NCBI GenBank assembly: GCA_002167745.1
Contig: NHCB01000015.1
Coordinates: 43,726-107,725 of the forward strand
Length of the DNA stretch: 64,000 bases
DNA from: Betaproteobacteria bacterium TMED22
GTDB taxonomy: Bacteria > Pseudomonadota > Gammaproteobacteria > Burkholderiales > Eutrophovitaceae
Direction: 5' to 3'
The notes beneath the pieces were generated by a model that was not told the DNA's origin, did not search any database, and worked only from the letters and a program-made list of their open reading frames with translations. Shown here piece by piece: positions 49,153 through 59,310 of this stretch. How positions within the stretch are numbered: the stretch's first letter is position 1; every line of letters starts with the position of its first letter. A program made the position numbers and the translations under genes.

Positions 49153-50256
49153 ATGAAACTCCGAAAAGAATCAGAATATACCCACGGCTCTCTTGCACAC
49201 GTAGGTGTGCTACTGGTAAATCTCGGAACTCCAGAAGCACCCACTAAGCAATCCGTAAAAGAGTACCTCAGCGAATTTTTATGGGACCCGCGAGTCGTTG
49301 AAATTCCTAGGGCGATATGGTGGCTTATCCTAAACGGAATTATTTTGAGAATAAGACCAAAAGCCTCCGCAAAAAAATACGCCGTCATTTGGTCTGATGA
49401 AGGCTCACCGCTGAGGATCTACACTAAAAAACAGGCGGAATTACTGCAATCAAAGTTTGATCAGAAGTCGTACCCCAAGGTCATCGTGCGATCAGCAATG
49501 CGTTACGGTAAGCCTTCTGTCGATGACGGGCTTACCCAGCTGCGGGCTGAAGGATGCGACCAAATATTGGTTGCTCCGCTTTATCCTCAGTACAACTCAA
49601 GCACAACCGGCAGTATCTATGATGCAGTTTTCCATAGTCTTAAGACTGTTCGGAACCTTCCTGGGATACGATTAATAAAACATTTTCATGACCATAACGG
49701 CTATATCCAAGCCCTCTCACACAAGGTGAAAGATTACTGGGCGACTCACGGAAAGCCTGACAAGTTAATTCTCTCTTATCACGGTGTACCAAAATTCAGT
49801 CTTACCAAAGGCGACCCCTACCATTGTGAGTGTTATAAAACCAGTAGACTCCTGGCGGAACAATTGGATTTTAAGCCCGAAGATGTAATTACTACGTTTC
49901 AATCCCGTTTCGGCAGAGCTGAGTGGCTTAAGCCTTATACCATTGATGTCATGAAGGATCTGGGCGTCAAAAAATTAGGTAGGATGGATGTTTTTTGTCC
50001 TGGTTTCGTAGCAGATTGCTTAGAAACGCTTGAAGAAATCAATATGGAAAATCGAGAAGAGTTTTTAACTCACGGCGGAGGCGAATTCCACTACATTCCA
50101 TGTTTAAACGACAGTCCAATCTGGGTGCAAGGGCTACACCAAATCATTTCAGAACACCTAGGAGGATGGTTAGGTCAAGCGAAGTCTTCTGATGAAGCCG
50201 ATGCTGAGGCGACCACGAGCCGGACAGAAGCTCTGAAACTTGGAGCGACGAATTGA
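49153..50256 (+). CDS. hemH: Ferrochelatase
   Basis: This 367-residue enzyme inserts Fe2+ into protoporphyrin IX, the last step of heme synthesis. Features are VLLVNLGTPEAPT near the N-terminus, FLWDPRVVEIPR, the catalytic histidine in LSYHGVPKF, FQSRFGRAEWLKPYT, and the acidic metal path in FCPGFVADCLETLEEI. It follows hrcA by 36 bases on the same strand. The C-terminal 30 residues are polar and not conserved. Confidence 0.95.
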   Translation: MKLRKESEYTHGSLAHVGVLLVNLGTPEAPTKQSVKEYLSEFLWDPRVVEIPRAIWWLILNGIILRIRPKASAKKYAVIWSDEGSPLRIYTKKQAELLQSKFDQKSYPKVIVRSAMRYGKPSVDDGLTQLRAEGCDQILVAPLYPQYNSSTTGSIYDAVFHSLKTVRNLPGIRLIKHFHDHNGYIQALSHKVKDYWATHGKPDKLILSYHGVPKFSLTKGDPYHCECYKTSRLLAEQLDFKPEDVITTFQSRFGRAEWLKPYTIDVMKDLGVKKLGRMDVFCPGFVADCLETLEEINMENREEFLTHGGGEFHYIPCLNDSPIWVQGLHQIISEHLGGWLGQAKSSDEADAEATTSRTEALKLGATN

Positions 50257-50287
50257 TCTACTTGGCGTTCCACTGAACGCATTAAAC

Positions 50288-50878
50288 TCACATCAAGCTA
50301 AGCCCCACACGACGTCCATAGTTCGTACTAGACTCGTAGTCAGCTTTTAGTGCTCGATACTTCTCTTTGAGATTTCTAACAATAGCGCTAACCATTGTTT
50401 CAAGCTCTTCACATGTTTTTTGAGGTGTCATGCCAAGTACAGCCTCCTCAACCTCAGACGCGGCCATCATAGCAAGATCTACCTGGTGCTTTTGAATTAC
50501 TTTTAACGCGCCCTCAAATGCTTCCCACCGGTCTATTAGCGTCTTGCTGGCTTCGCTCTTATCCCGCCATACGGGTTTCGTGTGCGTGATTCCAAGAGAT
50601 ACCTGCACAGAATCCACAACACACTGCGCATTTACCTCTTTTTGCTTAAATCGCCATTGCAAATCCCATTTGGTCTTAGCTGGGTGGCGTCTCCCGTCCT
50701 CACCAAAAGGGCCTTTAGAATCCATTTCGGCGCTTAAAATAAGCGAAGATTGGCCTAGGATACTGTATGAACTCGCCCCGATATGAACCAAGGGGGCTGA
50801 AAAAACTGAATTAACACTCCCATAAAACATTACAAAAATTACCGAGATTATTAGATTAAAACTCTGTCGTCGCCACAT
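50288..50878 (-). CDS. Secreted DUF922-like protein with degenerate metalloprotease motif
   Basis: This 196-residue protein begins with an export signal (about 1-28, cleavage near FSA). The mature part resembles DUF922, described as predicted secreted zinc proteases: Y-x-ILGQS, a T-K-WDLQWRF-x-x-x-x-x-x-AQC segment, WEAFEGAL, and a C-terminal DYESSTNYGRRVGLSL. Where the family has HExxH, this protein has HQVDL (residues 131-135), so the catalytic Glu and second His are missing. It is probably not an active protease of this kind. ATG 50878 has GGAGG five bases upstream. It converges on hemH and is divergent from grpE. Confidence 0.7.
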   Translation of the reverse strand: MWRRQSFNLIISVIFVMFYGSVNSVFSAPLVHIGASSYSILGQSSLILSAEMDSKGPFGEDGRRHPAKTKWDLQWRFKQKEVNAQCVVDSVQVSLGITHTKPVWRDKSEASKTLIDRWEAFEGALKVIQKHQVDLAMMAASEVEEAVLGMTPQKTCEELETMVSAIVRNLKEKYRALKADYESSTNYGRRVGLSLM

Positions 50879-50954
50879 AAGTCCTCCACTATTGCCTAAC
50901 CTCACAATAAACTAGGTTATCAGAATATAGCGTCAAATTTCCGTTTAAAACACC

Positions 50955-50982
50955 CTTGAAATTATAATTTTCACCCTCATTT
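50955..50982 (+). promoter_or_regulatory. Sigma-32 heat-shock promoter of grpE-dnaK-dnaJ
   Basis: CCCTTGAA (core CTTGAA at 50955-50960) is followed after 14 bases by CCTCATTTA (from 50975), against the RpoH consensus CTTGAA-N13-17-CCCCATNTA with one mismatch. It lies about 30 bases before the grpE start codon, so it is well placed as the chaperone operon's heat-shock promoter. Confidence 0.8.
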
Positions 50983-51013
50983 AAGCGACTTAGAGTTAAT
51001 GGAGTACTTTTTG

Positions 51014-51607
51014 ATGACTGAAAAAGAAACAGAACATAAAAACGAAGAGATCGAACCCTCAGAAACAAATACTCAATCAACGACCGAACCTGAATCTCCT
51101 CCCATCGGCACTGATGAGATAGAAGAATCTGAGACTACAGACGCACCAAAGAGCCTAGAAGAACAACTCGAGGAGGCAATTGCTGAATCTAACAAAAATA
51201 AGGACTCCTGGTTGCGGGCGACGGCAGAACTAGAAAATGTTCGCAAAAGATCTCAATTAGACGTGGCTAACGCCCACAAATACGCGCTAGAACGCTTTTC
51301 ATCCGAGCTTCTTGTTGTAAAGGACAGTCTTGAAGCTGCACTGAAAACCGAAAATGTGACTTTTGAAGCAATTAAAGATGGTGTCGATTTAACTTTAAAA
51401 CAATTGTCGAAAGTTTTTGAAACCTTCGGCATCAGCGAGATTGATCCACTTGGAGAGACGCTCGATCCGCATAAACATCAAGCGATGAGTGCGGTGGATT
51501 CAGATAAGTCGGCAAACACTATTCTAAGTGTTTTCCAAAAAGGATATCTACTTAACGACCGTCTAATCAGACCAGCGTTAGTCAGTGTGGCGAAAACGAA
51601 AGATTAA
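51014..51607 (+). CDS. grpE: Nucleotide exchange factor GrpE
   Basis: This 197-residue co-chaperone releases ADP from DnaK. An acidic, Ser/Thr-rich N-terminal region (about 1-50) precedes a long coiled coil ([31 protein letters not shown]) and the beta domain with [24 protein letters not shown] 51014 has GGAG nine bases upstream; an ATG five codons earlier overlaps that site. It heads grpE-dnaK-dnaJ behind a sigma-32 promoter. Confidence 0.95.
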   Translation: MTEKETEHKNEEIEPSETNTQSTTEPESPPIGTDEIEESETTDAPKSLEEQLEEAIAESNKNKDSWLRATAELENVRKRSQLDVANAHKYALERFSSELLVVKDSLEAALKTENVTFEAIKDGVDLTLKQLSKVFETFGISEIDPLGETLDPHKHQAMSAVDSDKSANTILSVFQKGYLLNDRLIRPALVSVAKTKD

Positions 51608-51675
51608 AAGGGTTGAAAAACCAGCAATCGACCCAATTTACAAATAAACAATTTCAGAATTTAAGGATTACAGAC

Positions 51676-53601
51676 ATGGGCAGAATTATCGGTATTGATT
51701 TAGGAACTACGAACTCATGCATCGCGGTTATGGACGGCGGCGAGGCTAAAGTGCTCGAAAATGCGGAAGGAGGCCGAACAACTCCTTCAATTATTGCTTA
51801 CACCGAGGAAGATGAGGTGCTTGTAGGCGCCCCAGCTAAAAGGCAAGCCGTTACAAACCCAAAAAACACGCTATATGCGGTAAAGCGATTGATCGGACGT
51901 CGATTTAAAGATGCGGAAGTCGCAAAAGCAAAGGAAAATTCTCCATTTTCCATTGTCGGCGCAAAGAATGGGGACGCCTGGGTTGAAGTGAGAGGAAAAC
52001 AAAGTGCGCCGCCTGAGATCTCGGCACAGGTACTAATGAAAATGAAGAAAACCGCCGAGGACTATCTTGGCGAAGAAGTTACAGAGGCAGTCATCACGGT
52101 ACCCGCGTACTTTAACGATTCACAGAGACAAGCCACTAAGGATGCAGGAAAAATTGCAGGATTGGACGTCAAACGAATCATTAATGAACCGACCGCTGCC
52201 GCACTAGCTTTTGGTATGGATAAGAAACAGGGGGATCGGAAAATTGCTATCTATGATCTAGGAGGTGGGACCTTCGACGTTTCAATTATCGAAATTGCTG
52301 AGGTCGACGGAGAGCATCAGTTCGAAGTACTCTCAACGAACGGAGATACTTTCCTTGGTGGAGAGGACTTTGATCAACGCATCATAGATTACCTGGCGGA
52401 TGAATTTAAAAAAGAACAAGGCGTCGACCTGCGGGGTGACGTTTTAGCGCTCCAGCGCCTGAAGGAAGCTGCTGAAAAAGCAAAAATCGAATTATCCTCG
52501 AGCCAGCAAACGGAGGTGAACTTACCCTATGTTACGGCCGATGCATCGGGACCGAAACACCTCAACGTCAAGATAACGAGAGCTAAGCTTGAAAGTCTCG
52601 TCGACGATCTAATAAGCCGAACAATAGAGCCTTGCCGCGTCGCAGTCAAAGATGCCGGAGTCAAAACTTCTGACATAGATGATGTCATTCTTGTTGGCGG
52701 CATGACAAGAATGCCAAAAGTTCAAGAAACAGTTAAAGGCTTCTTTGACAAAGAACCACGAAGAGACGTTAATCCTGACGAAGCTGTAGCTGTAGGAGCA
52801 GCAATTCAAGGCGGAGTGATGCGCGGCGACGTGAAAGATGTGTTGCTGCTTGATGTTACACCTCTGTCTCTAGGAATTGAGACGCTAGGCGGCGTTATGA
52901 CCAAGTTAATCGAAAAAAACACCACGATACCAACGAAAGCGAATCAAGTATTTTCGACTGCTGAAGACAACCAAACAGCGGTAACAATTCATGTTCTTCA
53001 AGGAGAGCGTGAAATGTCCAAAGACAATAAATCTCTGGGTCAATTCAACTTAACAGATATTCCCTCAGCGGCCCGAGGAATGCCTCAGATCGAGGTTAAT
53101 TTTGATATTGATGCCAATGGAATCCTGCATGTCTCAGCCAAAGATAAGGCGACCGGCAAAGAAAATAAGATCACCATCAAAGCGAATTCTGGCCTATCGG
53201 ATGAGGAAATCGAAAAAATGGTCAAGGATGCCGAAGCGCATGCCGAAGACGATAAAAAAGCAAGAGAACTAGTTGACGTGAGAAATCAATGTGACTCGTT
53301 AATTCACAGCGTTAGAAAAACCCTCGCGGAAAACGAGGATAAGGTTTCGGAAGAGGAAAAAACAAATATTGAAAATGCAGCAAAAGAGGCCGAAGAAGCA
53401 CTAAAGAATGGCGACAAGGAAGACATCGAAGCTAAGTCACAAGCTTTATCAGCGCTCGCTCAATCTTTAGCTGAAAAAATGTATGCGGAACAAACCGATG
53501 CAACTCCAACCGGTGAAAGTCAAAACGGTACACCAGAAGATGAAGGAGATGTGGTTGATGCCGAATTTGAAGAAGTCAAAGACGATAAAAAAGCGTCTTA
53601 A
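51676..53601 (+). CDS. dnaK: Molecular chaperone DnaK (Hsp70)
   Basis: This 641-residue Hsp70 binds exposed hydrophobic stretches and cycles with DnaJ and GrpE. The ATPase domain has [43 protein letters not shown] and VGGMTRMP. The interdomain linker is [19 protein letters not shown], then the substrate domain and helical lid. The C-terminus [16 protein letters not shown] is the usual acidic tail. ATG 51676, with AAGGA upstream, gives the family N-terminus. It lies 68 bases after grpE. Confidence 0.97.
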   Translation: MGRIIGIDLGTTNSCIAVMDGGEAKVLENAEGGRTTPSIIAYTEEDEVLVGAPAKRQAVTNPKNTLYAVKRLIGRRFKDAEVAKAKENSPFSIVGAKNGDAWVEVRGKQSAPPEISAQVLMKMKKTAEDYLGEEVTEAVITVPAYFNDSQRQATKDAGKIAGLDVKRIINEPTAAALAFGMDKKQGDRKIAIYDLGGGTFDVSIIEIAEVDGEHQFEVLSTNGDTFLGGEDFDQRIIDYLADEFKKEQGVDLRGDVLALQRLKEAAEKAKIELSSSQQTEVNLPYVTADASGPKHLNVKITRAKLESLVDDLISRTIEPCRVAVKDAGVKTSDIDDVILVGGMTRMPKVQETVKGFFDKEPRRDVNPDEAVAVGAAIQGGVMRGDVKDVLLLDVTPLSLGIETLGGVMTKLIEKNTTIPTKANQVFSTAEDNQTAVTIHVLQGEREMSKDNKSLGQFNLTDIPSAARGMPQIEVNFDIDANGILHVSAKDKATGKENKITIKANSGLSDEEIEKMVKDAEAHAEDDKKARELVDVRNQCDSLIHSVRKTLAENEDKVSEEEKTNIENAAKEAEEALKNGDKEDIEAKSQALSALAQSLAEKMYAEQTDATPTGESQNGTPEDEGDVVDAEFEEVKDDKKAS

Positions 53602-53631
53602 TAGTGTACAACACATAATGTAGGAAACGCA

Positions 53632-53658
53632 TGGTCGAGAAGGGAAACCTTTCGACCA
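53632..53658 (+). promoter_or_regulatory. Hairpin between dnaK and dnaJ
   Basis: TGGTCGA-G-AAGG and CCTT-TCGACCA form an 11-pair stem with one bulged G and a GAAA tetraloop. No T run follows, so it is not a standard terminator. It could set relative dnaK and dnaJ levels through RNA processing or partial termination. Confidence 0.65.
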
Positions 53659-53698
53659 CTTTGCGTGTATAAAAAGAACTCAAAGTAGAAAAGAAACT

Positions 53699-54820
53699 AT
53701 GGCAAAACGAGATTATTACGAAGTACTCGGAGTGAACCGGGACGCATCCGATAGCGACCTTAAAAAAGTCTACCGTCGTCTTGCCATGAAATTTCATCCA
53801 GATAAAAATCCTGACGATCCAGAAGCTGAAAATCGCTTCACTGAGGCTAAAGAAGCTTATGAAATTCTTTCAGACCCCGAAAAAAGAGCCGTTTACGACC
53901 AGTACGGCCATGCCGGTCTTGACCAACAATCTGGAGGAAGGGGTGCAAGTGGTTTCGGAGGTTTTTCCGATTCATTCGGCGATATCTTTGGGGATATCTT
54001 TGGCGGTGGGCGCGGAGGCGGACGCTCAAATGTGTATCGCGGTTCCGATTTAAAATACAATCTAGAAATTTCGCTTGAGGAAGCAGCAAGAGGGACGGAA
54101 ACAAAAATTCGAATTCCCTCTTACACTGTATGTTCAACTTGTAACGGGTCAGGCGCAAAGCCAGGAACGAAGCCAATAACTTGTTCTACATGCCAAGGGC
54201 AAGGTCAAGTAAGAGTAACCCAAGGTTTTTTTTCCGTCACTCAAACTTGTCCGGACTGTCAAGGAAGCGGGAAAATGATCGAGACCCCGTGCGAAGTATG
54301 TAACGGGCAAGGAAGAATCAGAGACCATAAGACGCTATCTGTCAAAATTCCTGCCGGGGTAGATCAAGGCGATCGAATTAGACTCTCTGCAGAAGGCGAA
54401 GCTGGCGTCAATGGAGGTCCCTCTGGAGACCTTTATGTGGTCATCAATATCCCTGAACATGACGTTTTTTCACGAGATGGGAATAACCTTCACTGCGAAA
54501 TGCCGATCAGCTTCAGTGTCGCAGCCTTAGGTGGTGAAATTCAAATTCCTACCCTCGATGGATCTGCCAAAATAAAAGTTCCAGCAGAAACTCAAACGGG
54601 AAAAGTTTTTAGATTGCGTGGAAAAGGAATTAAAGGCGTGCGCAGCAGTGGGTATGGTGATTTGATGTGTCACGTCGTTGTAGAAACTCCTGTCAATCTA
54701 ACCGAGAGACAAAAAGAACTACTCACGGATCTTGAAGAACTCAATCAATCAAACTCAAATTTGCACAGTCCAAAAGCAAAATCTTGGATGGATAAAGTTA
54801 GAAGTTTCTTCGAGGGCTAA
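53699..54820 (+). CDS. dnaJ: Chaperone protein DnaJ (Hsp40)
   Basis: This 373-residue co-chaperone stimulates the DnaK ATPase and presents substrates. The J domain (1-70) has the HPD motif in [11 protein letters not shown] Gly/Phe-rich region (about 75-113) follows, then four CxxCxGxG zinc repeats ([32 protein letters not shown]) and the two C-terminal beta domains. The stop codon TAA overlaps the cysS stop on the other strand within CTAA. Length is typical. Confidence 0.97.
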   Translation: MAKRDYYEVLGVNRDASDSDLKKVYRRLAMKFHPDKNPDDPEAENRFTEAKEAYEILSDPEKRAVYDQYGHAGLDQQSGGRGASGFGGFSDSFGDIFGDIFGGGRGGGRSNVYRGSDLKYNLEISLEEAARGTETKIRIPSYTVCSTCNGSGAKPGTKPITCSTCQGQGQVRVTQGFFSVTQTCPDCQGSGKMIETPCEVCNGQGRIRDHKTLSVKIPAGVDQGDRIRLSAEGEAGVNGGPSGDLYVVINIPEHDVFSRDGNNLHCEMPISFSVAALGGEIQIPTLDGSAKIKVPAETQTGKVFRLRGKGIKGVRSSGYGDLMCHVVVETPVNLTERQKELLTDLEELNQSNSNLHSPKAKSWMDKVRSFFEG

Positions 54821-56190
54821 GATCTGCGCCAGGTGGTTTTTCCTGAGCTATCTTCCAATACGATTCCGGCATCTAATAAGTGTTGTCTCAATTGGTCTGC
54901 CTCTGCGAAATTTCTATTTGCACGAGCCTCGTCTCTCTTTGCGATTAACCCTTCAATATCGCCAGTCGACAAATCAGATACTACGCTGGATTGAAGAAAT
55001 TCAGATGGGTCACGCTTTAGAAGACCCAAGATCCCTGAGAGCCCTTTTAGTAATCGAGCTATTTCAACACTTCCGCCTCGATTTAACTCACTCGCCAAAT
55101 CAAATAACACCGAAATCGCCTCTGCTGTATTAAAGTCATCGTCCAATGCCAATTTAAATTTCGCAGCACTGGGATGGATCCAATCAATATCATGAGTTAA
55201 CTCAGAACCATCAACATTCTTTAACGCGATATACAAGCGACTCAGACTTGCTTTCGCATCGTTCAAATGTTGGTCAGAATAATTCAAAGGACTTCTGTAA
55301 TGGGCTCTAAGAACAAAATAACGGACCACCTCTGCGTCATACTTCTTGAGGATCTCTCTGACTGTAAAAAAATTACCTAAAGATTTCGACATTTTTTGAT
55401 CATCAACACGAACGAATCCATTGTGCATCCAATAATTTACATAATCGTGATTATGGGCACCTTCAGACTGGGCAATTTCGTTTTCATGATGAGGAAATTG
55501 CAAGTCTTGTCCACCTCCATGAATATCAAAATGTGCGCCTAAATATCGCTCACTCATCGCCGAACATTCGATGTGCCAGCCGGGCCGACCCATACCCCAA
55601 GGCGACGACCAAGAGGGTTCCTCTGGCTTGGCTCCTTTCCACAAAACAAAGTCCATTGGATGCCTCTTATCATGGTTTATATCGACTCGTTCCCCAGCTC
55701 TCAGAGCTTCCAGCGACTTGCCAGACAAACGGCCATACCGCTCAAATTTATTTACAGAGTAGTACACGTCACCATTATCATTCCCGTATGCAAACCCCTT
55801 TTCAAATAGCTTCTCGATGAGTGAGATCATTTGTGGAATATTATCTGAAGCCTTTGGTTCGGCGTCTGGCGGCGTCACTCCTAGTGCTAACGCGTCTTCG
55901 TTCATCGCCTCAATATATCGCTCAGTTAACTCTAGAAATGATTCTTGGTTTTCATTCGCTCGATTAATGATCTTGTCATCAATATCCGTGATGTTACGAA
56001 TGTAAAGAACCTCATAGCCAGAAGCCTGGAGCCACCTTCGAACCAGGTCAAAAACAATCATTACTCGAGCGTGTCCTAAATGGCAAAAATCATAAACAGT
56101 CATCCCGCAAACATACATTCGGACGGAATTGTCTTGAATGGGTTTAAAAACGTCCTTATTACGCGTTAGAGAATTGAAAATTTTCAGCAT
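54817..56190 (-). CDS. cysS: Cysteinyl-tRNA synthetase
   Basis: This 457-residue class I synthetase charges tRNA-Cys in the cytoplasm. It has the HIGH-like motif in [15 protein letters not shown], with C28 as a zinc ligand, and further zinc ligands in WHIECSAM and [15 protein letters not shown] is the KMSKS loop. A C-terminal helical domain recognises the anticodon. Length matches the E. coli enzyme (461). It converges on dnaJ with a 4-base overlap and is divergent from ppiB. Confidence 0.96.
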   Translation of the reverse strand: MLKIFNSLTRNKDVFKPIQDNSVRMYVCGMTVYDFCHLGHARVMIVFDLVRRWLQASGYEVLYIRNITDIDDKIINRANENQESFLELTERYIEAMNEDALALGVTPPDAEPKASDNIPQMISLIEKLFEKGFAYGNDNGDVYYSVNKFERYGRLSGKSLEALRAGERVDINHDKRHPMDFVLWKGAKPEEPSWSSPWGMGRPGWHIECSAMSERYLGAHFDIHGGGQDLQFPHHENEIAQSEGAHNHDYVNYWMHNGFVRVDDQKMSKSLGNFFTVREILKKYDAEVVRYFVLRAHYRSPLNYSDQHLNDAKASLSRLYIALKNVDGSELTHDIDWIHPSAAKFKLALDDDFNTAEAISVLFDLASELNRGGSVEIARLLKGLSGILGLLKRDPSEFLQSSVVSDLSTGDIEGLIAKRDEARANRNFAEADQLRQHLLDAGIVLEDSSGKTTWRRS

Positions 56191-56370
56191 ATTGATGTTT
56201 CTGTAGATAACAAAGTACTGGAGTTATACTCTCGTTGAAAGACTCACTTTCACTGAGATTTAAAGATGCGAAGTATAACAGAGGGGAGTCATCTTTCTGC
56301 TTGAAATCATTTATGCGCTAAATGACAAAACCATTGTATGCAGTTTCTGATATCGTTAGAGAAGCTAGTA

Positions 56371-56406
56371 CATGAAACTAAATTCATCATGCATTGTTTC
56401 ATGATG
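56371..56406. repeat. Overlapping inverted repeats before ppiB
   Basis: In the 265-base gap between cysS and ppiB, CATGAAAC (56371-56378) pairs with GTTTCATG (56396-56403), while CATCATG (56385-56391) pairs with CATGATG (56400-56406). The two pairings share bases and exclude each other. The site lies 50-85 bases before ppiB. It may be an operator or a switching leader; no known motif was recognised, and the rest of the gap shows nothing else clear. Confidence 0.45.
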
Positions 56407-56455
56407 GTAGGGTAATTAAAATTTAAAATTCATACAACATCACAGAGAGAAGTTA

Positions 56456-56956
56456 ATGACCACACAAGTCAAATTAAAAACATCAATGGGAGACATTGTC
56501 ATTGAACTCAACGAAGAAAAAGCACCTAAAACAGTAGAAAATTTTCTGCAATATGTAGATTCTAATTTCTACAGCGGCACTATCTTTCATAGGATCATAA
56601 ATGGCTTCATGATTCAAGGTGGCGGCATGGACTCAAATATGAAAGAAAAAGATACACAAGCTCCCATCGAGAATGAGGCCAATAACGGGCTTAAGAACGA
56701 TGCATATACCATTGCAATGGCACGAACGAGCGATATAAATTCCGCTACATCGCAATTCTTCATTAATGTCTCAAATAATGATTTCCTAAATTTTTCCTCG
56801 GAGACACCACAGGGCTTCGGGTACTGCGTTTTTGGTAAAGTGGTGGAGGGAGAATCCGTTGTTGATCAAATGAAAAATGTCCCTACAGGAACCAGTGGAT
56901 TCCACCAAGATGTGCCAAATGAAACGGTCACAATCGAGAGCACCTCTCGAATTTAA
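56456..56956 (+). CDS. ppiB: Peptidyl-prolyl cis-trans isomerase B (cyclophilin)
   Basis: This 166-residue cytosolic cyclophilin catalyses proline isomerisation. It has [20 protein letters not shown] near the N-terminus, the catalytic region [14 protein letters not shown] (with its arginine), [18 protein letters not shown] and [12 protein letters not shown]. There is no signal peptide, which separates it from periplasmic PpiA. AGAGAGAAG lies before ATG 56456. The gene precedes lpxH by 29 bases; cysS, ppiB and lpxH also cluster in Pseudomonas. Confidence 0.95.
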   Translation: MTTQVKLKTSMGDIVIELNEEKAPKTVENFLQYVDSNFYSGTIFHRIINGFMIQGGGMDSNMKEKDTQAPIENEANNGLKNDAYTIAMARTSDINSATSQFFINVSNNDFLNFSSETPQGFGYCVFGKVVEGESVVDQMKNVPTGTSGFHQDVPNETVTIESTSRI

Positions 56957-56985
56957 TGATATCCAATCGCTCACTAAAACAGTGA

Positions 56986-57720
56986 ATGATGGATAGCACT
57001 AAATTCATTTTTATTTCCGATCTTCACTTATCTCCCTCAGAGGCTGTAAAAATAGATATTTTTTTGCGATTTCTGAAAAGATGCTCGGAAAAAGAAAGTC
57101 ACTTGTTTATTCTTGGTGATTTATTTGACTACTGGGTTGGAGATGATGATATTGACAACCCCTTACATCAACAGATTCTGCCGGCGTTACGAGCATTAAC
57201 GTGTAAAGGCGCGAAACTCAGCATGATGCGAGGCAACAGAGACTTTTTAATCAGCGAAAAGCTATCTAAGCTCACGGATGCAGCTATACTGCCAGATCCA
57301 TATGTAATTGAGCTTCATGGTCAACGAACGCTCTTGAGTCACGGAGACCAATGGTGTACCGATGACGAAGAATATCAAGCCATTAGATCAACGGTTCGAA
57401 CAAATAAATGGATCGATAGTTTTTTAAAACTTCCCTTACCAGAGAGACATAGTCGAGCAAAGAACTATCGACAAATAAGCGAGACTTCAAAAGAAGCTAA
57501 AGAGTTGGAGATTATGGACGTGTCCGCTAAAACAGTGGAAGACGCATTTAAAACTTACAATTGTCAAAGAATTATTCATGGGCATACTCATCGTCATGCG
57601 CACCACGAACACCTTATTAACACTCAATTACGAGAAAGATTTGTTCTCTCAGATTGGAATAATCGAGGACAAGCGTTAATTTTTAACGAATCAGATTACT
57701 CTGACCAATTTTTTACCTAG
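56986..57720 (+). CDS. lpxH: UDP-2,3-diacylglucosamine diphosphatase
   Basis: This 244-residue calcineurin-like metallophosphoesterase makes lipid X (2,3-diacylglucosamine 1-phosphate) in lipid A synthesis, peripheral to the inner membrane. The metal-binding motifs are complete: FISDLHLSP, LGDLFDYWVGDDD, MRGNRDFL, SHGDQWCTDD and the late HGHTHRHAHHE. Its presence shows a Gram-negative lipid A pathway. The start is ATG 56986 or the next codon 56989. It is probably co-transcribed with ppiB and converges on purF. Confidence 0.95.
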   Translation: MMDSTKFIFISDLHLSPSEAVKIDIFLRFLKRCSEKESHLFILGDLFDYWVGDDDIDNPLHQQILPALRALTCKGAKLSMMRGNRDFLISEKLSKLTDAAILPDPYVIELHGQRTLLSHGDQWCTDDEEYQAIRSTVRTNKWIDSFLKLPLPERHSRAKNYRQISETSKEAKELEIMDVSAKTVEDAFKTYNCQRIIHGHTHRHAHHEHLINTQLRERFVLSDWNNRGQALIFNESDYSDQFFT

Positions 57721-57746
57721 AAAATTAACGATTACCTAACTTTTTC

Positions 57747-59264
57747 CTAGCCATTGATGACATCTAAATCTAGATCTGCTGTAGCCTGAAGTACCGACGA
57801 GAGCTTCTCGTCATTTCGCTCACCCTCGACAGAATTCAAGTAATCAGTTGACACCGTACCTGTGACATAATCACCAGTAAAACAGGATGTTTCGAACTGC
57901 GTAATTTTCGGATTTATGGAGGCACAACCTGCTATAAGATCTTCGATTGTCTGATAGATGATACGATCAACACCAATCTCAGCCGCTATCTCCGTTTCAT
58001 CTCGATCATGAGCAATCAGCTCTTTAGAACTTGGCATATCGATACCATACACATTCGGGAAACGAACAGGTGGCGCCGCAGATGCGAAATACACCTGAGT
58101 GGCTCCCGCATCTCTTGCCATTTGCACTATCTCTCGACTGGTTGTCCCTCGCACAATCGAATCATCAACAAGGAGAACATTCTTACCTTTAAATTCTGAG
58201 CCAATTGCATTGAGTTTTTGCCGAACGGATTTTTTTCTGACCTCTTGCCCAGGCATGATGAATGTTCGGCCTATGTATCTATTTTTAATAAACCCCTCTC
58301 GGTATGGAACTCCTAAACCATCCGCCATTTCCATCGCTGAAGGCCGGCTAGAATCCGGGATAGGTATAACAACGTCTATTTTTAATTCTGAGAATCGAGC
58401 CTTTATTCTTCTTGCGAGACTCTCTCCCATTCTCATCCTAGTTTCATGTACTGAGATTCCGTCAATAACAGAATCAGGCCGAGCTAGATAAACGTATTCA
58501 AAAATACACGGATATCGGACCGGACTAGCAGCGCACTGTTGCTCACTAACTATCCCATCATTTGAAATAAACAACGCTTCTCCAGGCTCAATATCACGGA
58601 TATACTTAAAGCCTAGCGTATCTAGTGCCACGGTTTCTGACGCCACCAAATATTCTTTCTCAGAACCTTTTTGTCTTACACCGTAGACTAAAGGTCTGAT
58701 TCCAAATGGATCACGAAATGCCAACAAGCCATATCCAGAGATCATAGCCACTACTGAATATGCGCCCTGAACTCTTTGATGGACACCGCTAACGGCATCA
58801 AAAATAGCGCCAGTGCTCAGGTTCACACCTGCGCTAGACTTTTGTAATTCATGGGCAAATACATTCAGTAGAACCTCAGAATCAGAATTAGTGTTGACGT
58901 GTCTGAGATCTTGTCGAAAAAGTTCGACCTTTAGCTTCTGTGCGTTTGTTAGATTTCCATTATGCCCAAGGACTATGCCAAACGGCGAATTCACATACAT
59001 TGGCTGAATTTCATCGAAAGCGCTTGCCGAGCCGGCAGTTGGATAGCGACAATGTCCAATACCTACACTTCCAACTAGTAAACGCATATTTCTAGTTCGG
59101 AACACATCTCGAACCAAACCACCACCTTTATGCATATGAAAGCTAGGGCCATCTGCCGTAACGATGCCGGCGGCATCTTGACCTCGATGTTGCAAGACTT
59201 GCAATCCATCATAGAGCAACTGATTAACTGGTGACTTTGCTACCGCTCCAAGTAAACCACACAT
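57747..59264 (-). CDS. purF: Amidophosphoribosyltransferase
   Basis: This 505-residue enzyme catalyses the first committed step of purine synthesis, PRPP plus glutamine to phosphoribosylamine. The start at ATG 59264 puts the catalytic cysteine at position 2 (MCGLLGAV), as Ntn-type glutaminases require; GGGAGAGG lies just upstream. The C-terminal PRTase domain has the PRPP loop VLLVDDSIVRGTT. It follows cvpA by 46 bases, the classic cvpA-purF pairing. Confidence 0.97.
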   Translation of the reverse strand: MCGLLGAVAKSPVNQLLYDGLQVLQHRGQDAAGIVTADGPSFHMHKGGGLVRDVFRTRNMRLLVGSVGIGHCRYPTAGSASAFDEIQPMYVNSPFGIVLGHNGNLTNAQKLKVELFRQDLRHVNTNSDSEVLLNVFAHELQKSSAGVNLSTGAIFDAVSGVHQRVQGAYSVVAMISGYGLLAFRDPFGIRPLVYGVRQKGSEKEYLVASETVALDTLGFKYIRDIEPGEALFISNDGIVSEQQCAASPVRYPCIFEYVYLARPDSVIDGISVHETRMRMGESLARRIKARFSELKIDVVIPIPDSSRPSAMEMADGLGVPYREGFIKNRYIGRTFIMPGQEVRKKSVRQKLNAIGSEFKGKNVLLVDDSIVRGTTSREIVQMARDAGATQVYFASAAPPVRFPNVYGIDMPSSKELIAHDRDETEIAAEIGVDRIIYQTIEDLIAGCASINPKITQFETSCFTGDYVTGTVSTDYLNSVEGERNDEKLSSVLQATADLDLDVING

Positions 59265-59310
59265 CAAAACCTCTCCCAATTAATTGCTATGTTGATTATA
59301 TACATGCTGT

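Noticed and set aside
51613-51675. 21-codon N-terminal extension of dnaK
   Set aside because: DnaK proteins start at MG[10 protein letters not shown]; ATG 51676 has its own ribosome binding site.
53960-54030. Short repeated bases (GATATCTTTGG-like and GGCGGxGG-like units)
   Set aside because: This is the Gly/Phe-rich coding region of dnaJ, not a separate repeat element.
53847-54176. 109-codon minus-strand open frame opposite dnaJ
   Set aside because: It is an antisense shadow of the Gly-rich and zinc-repeat region, with no independent support.
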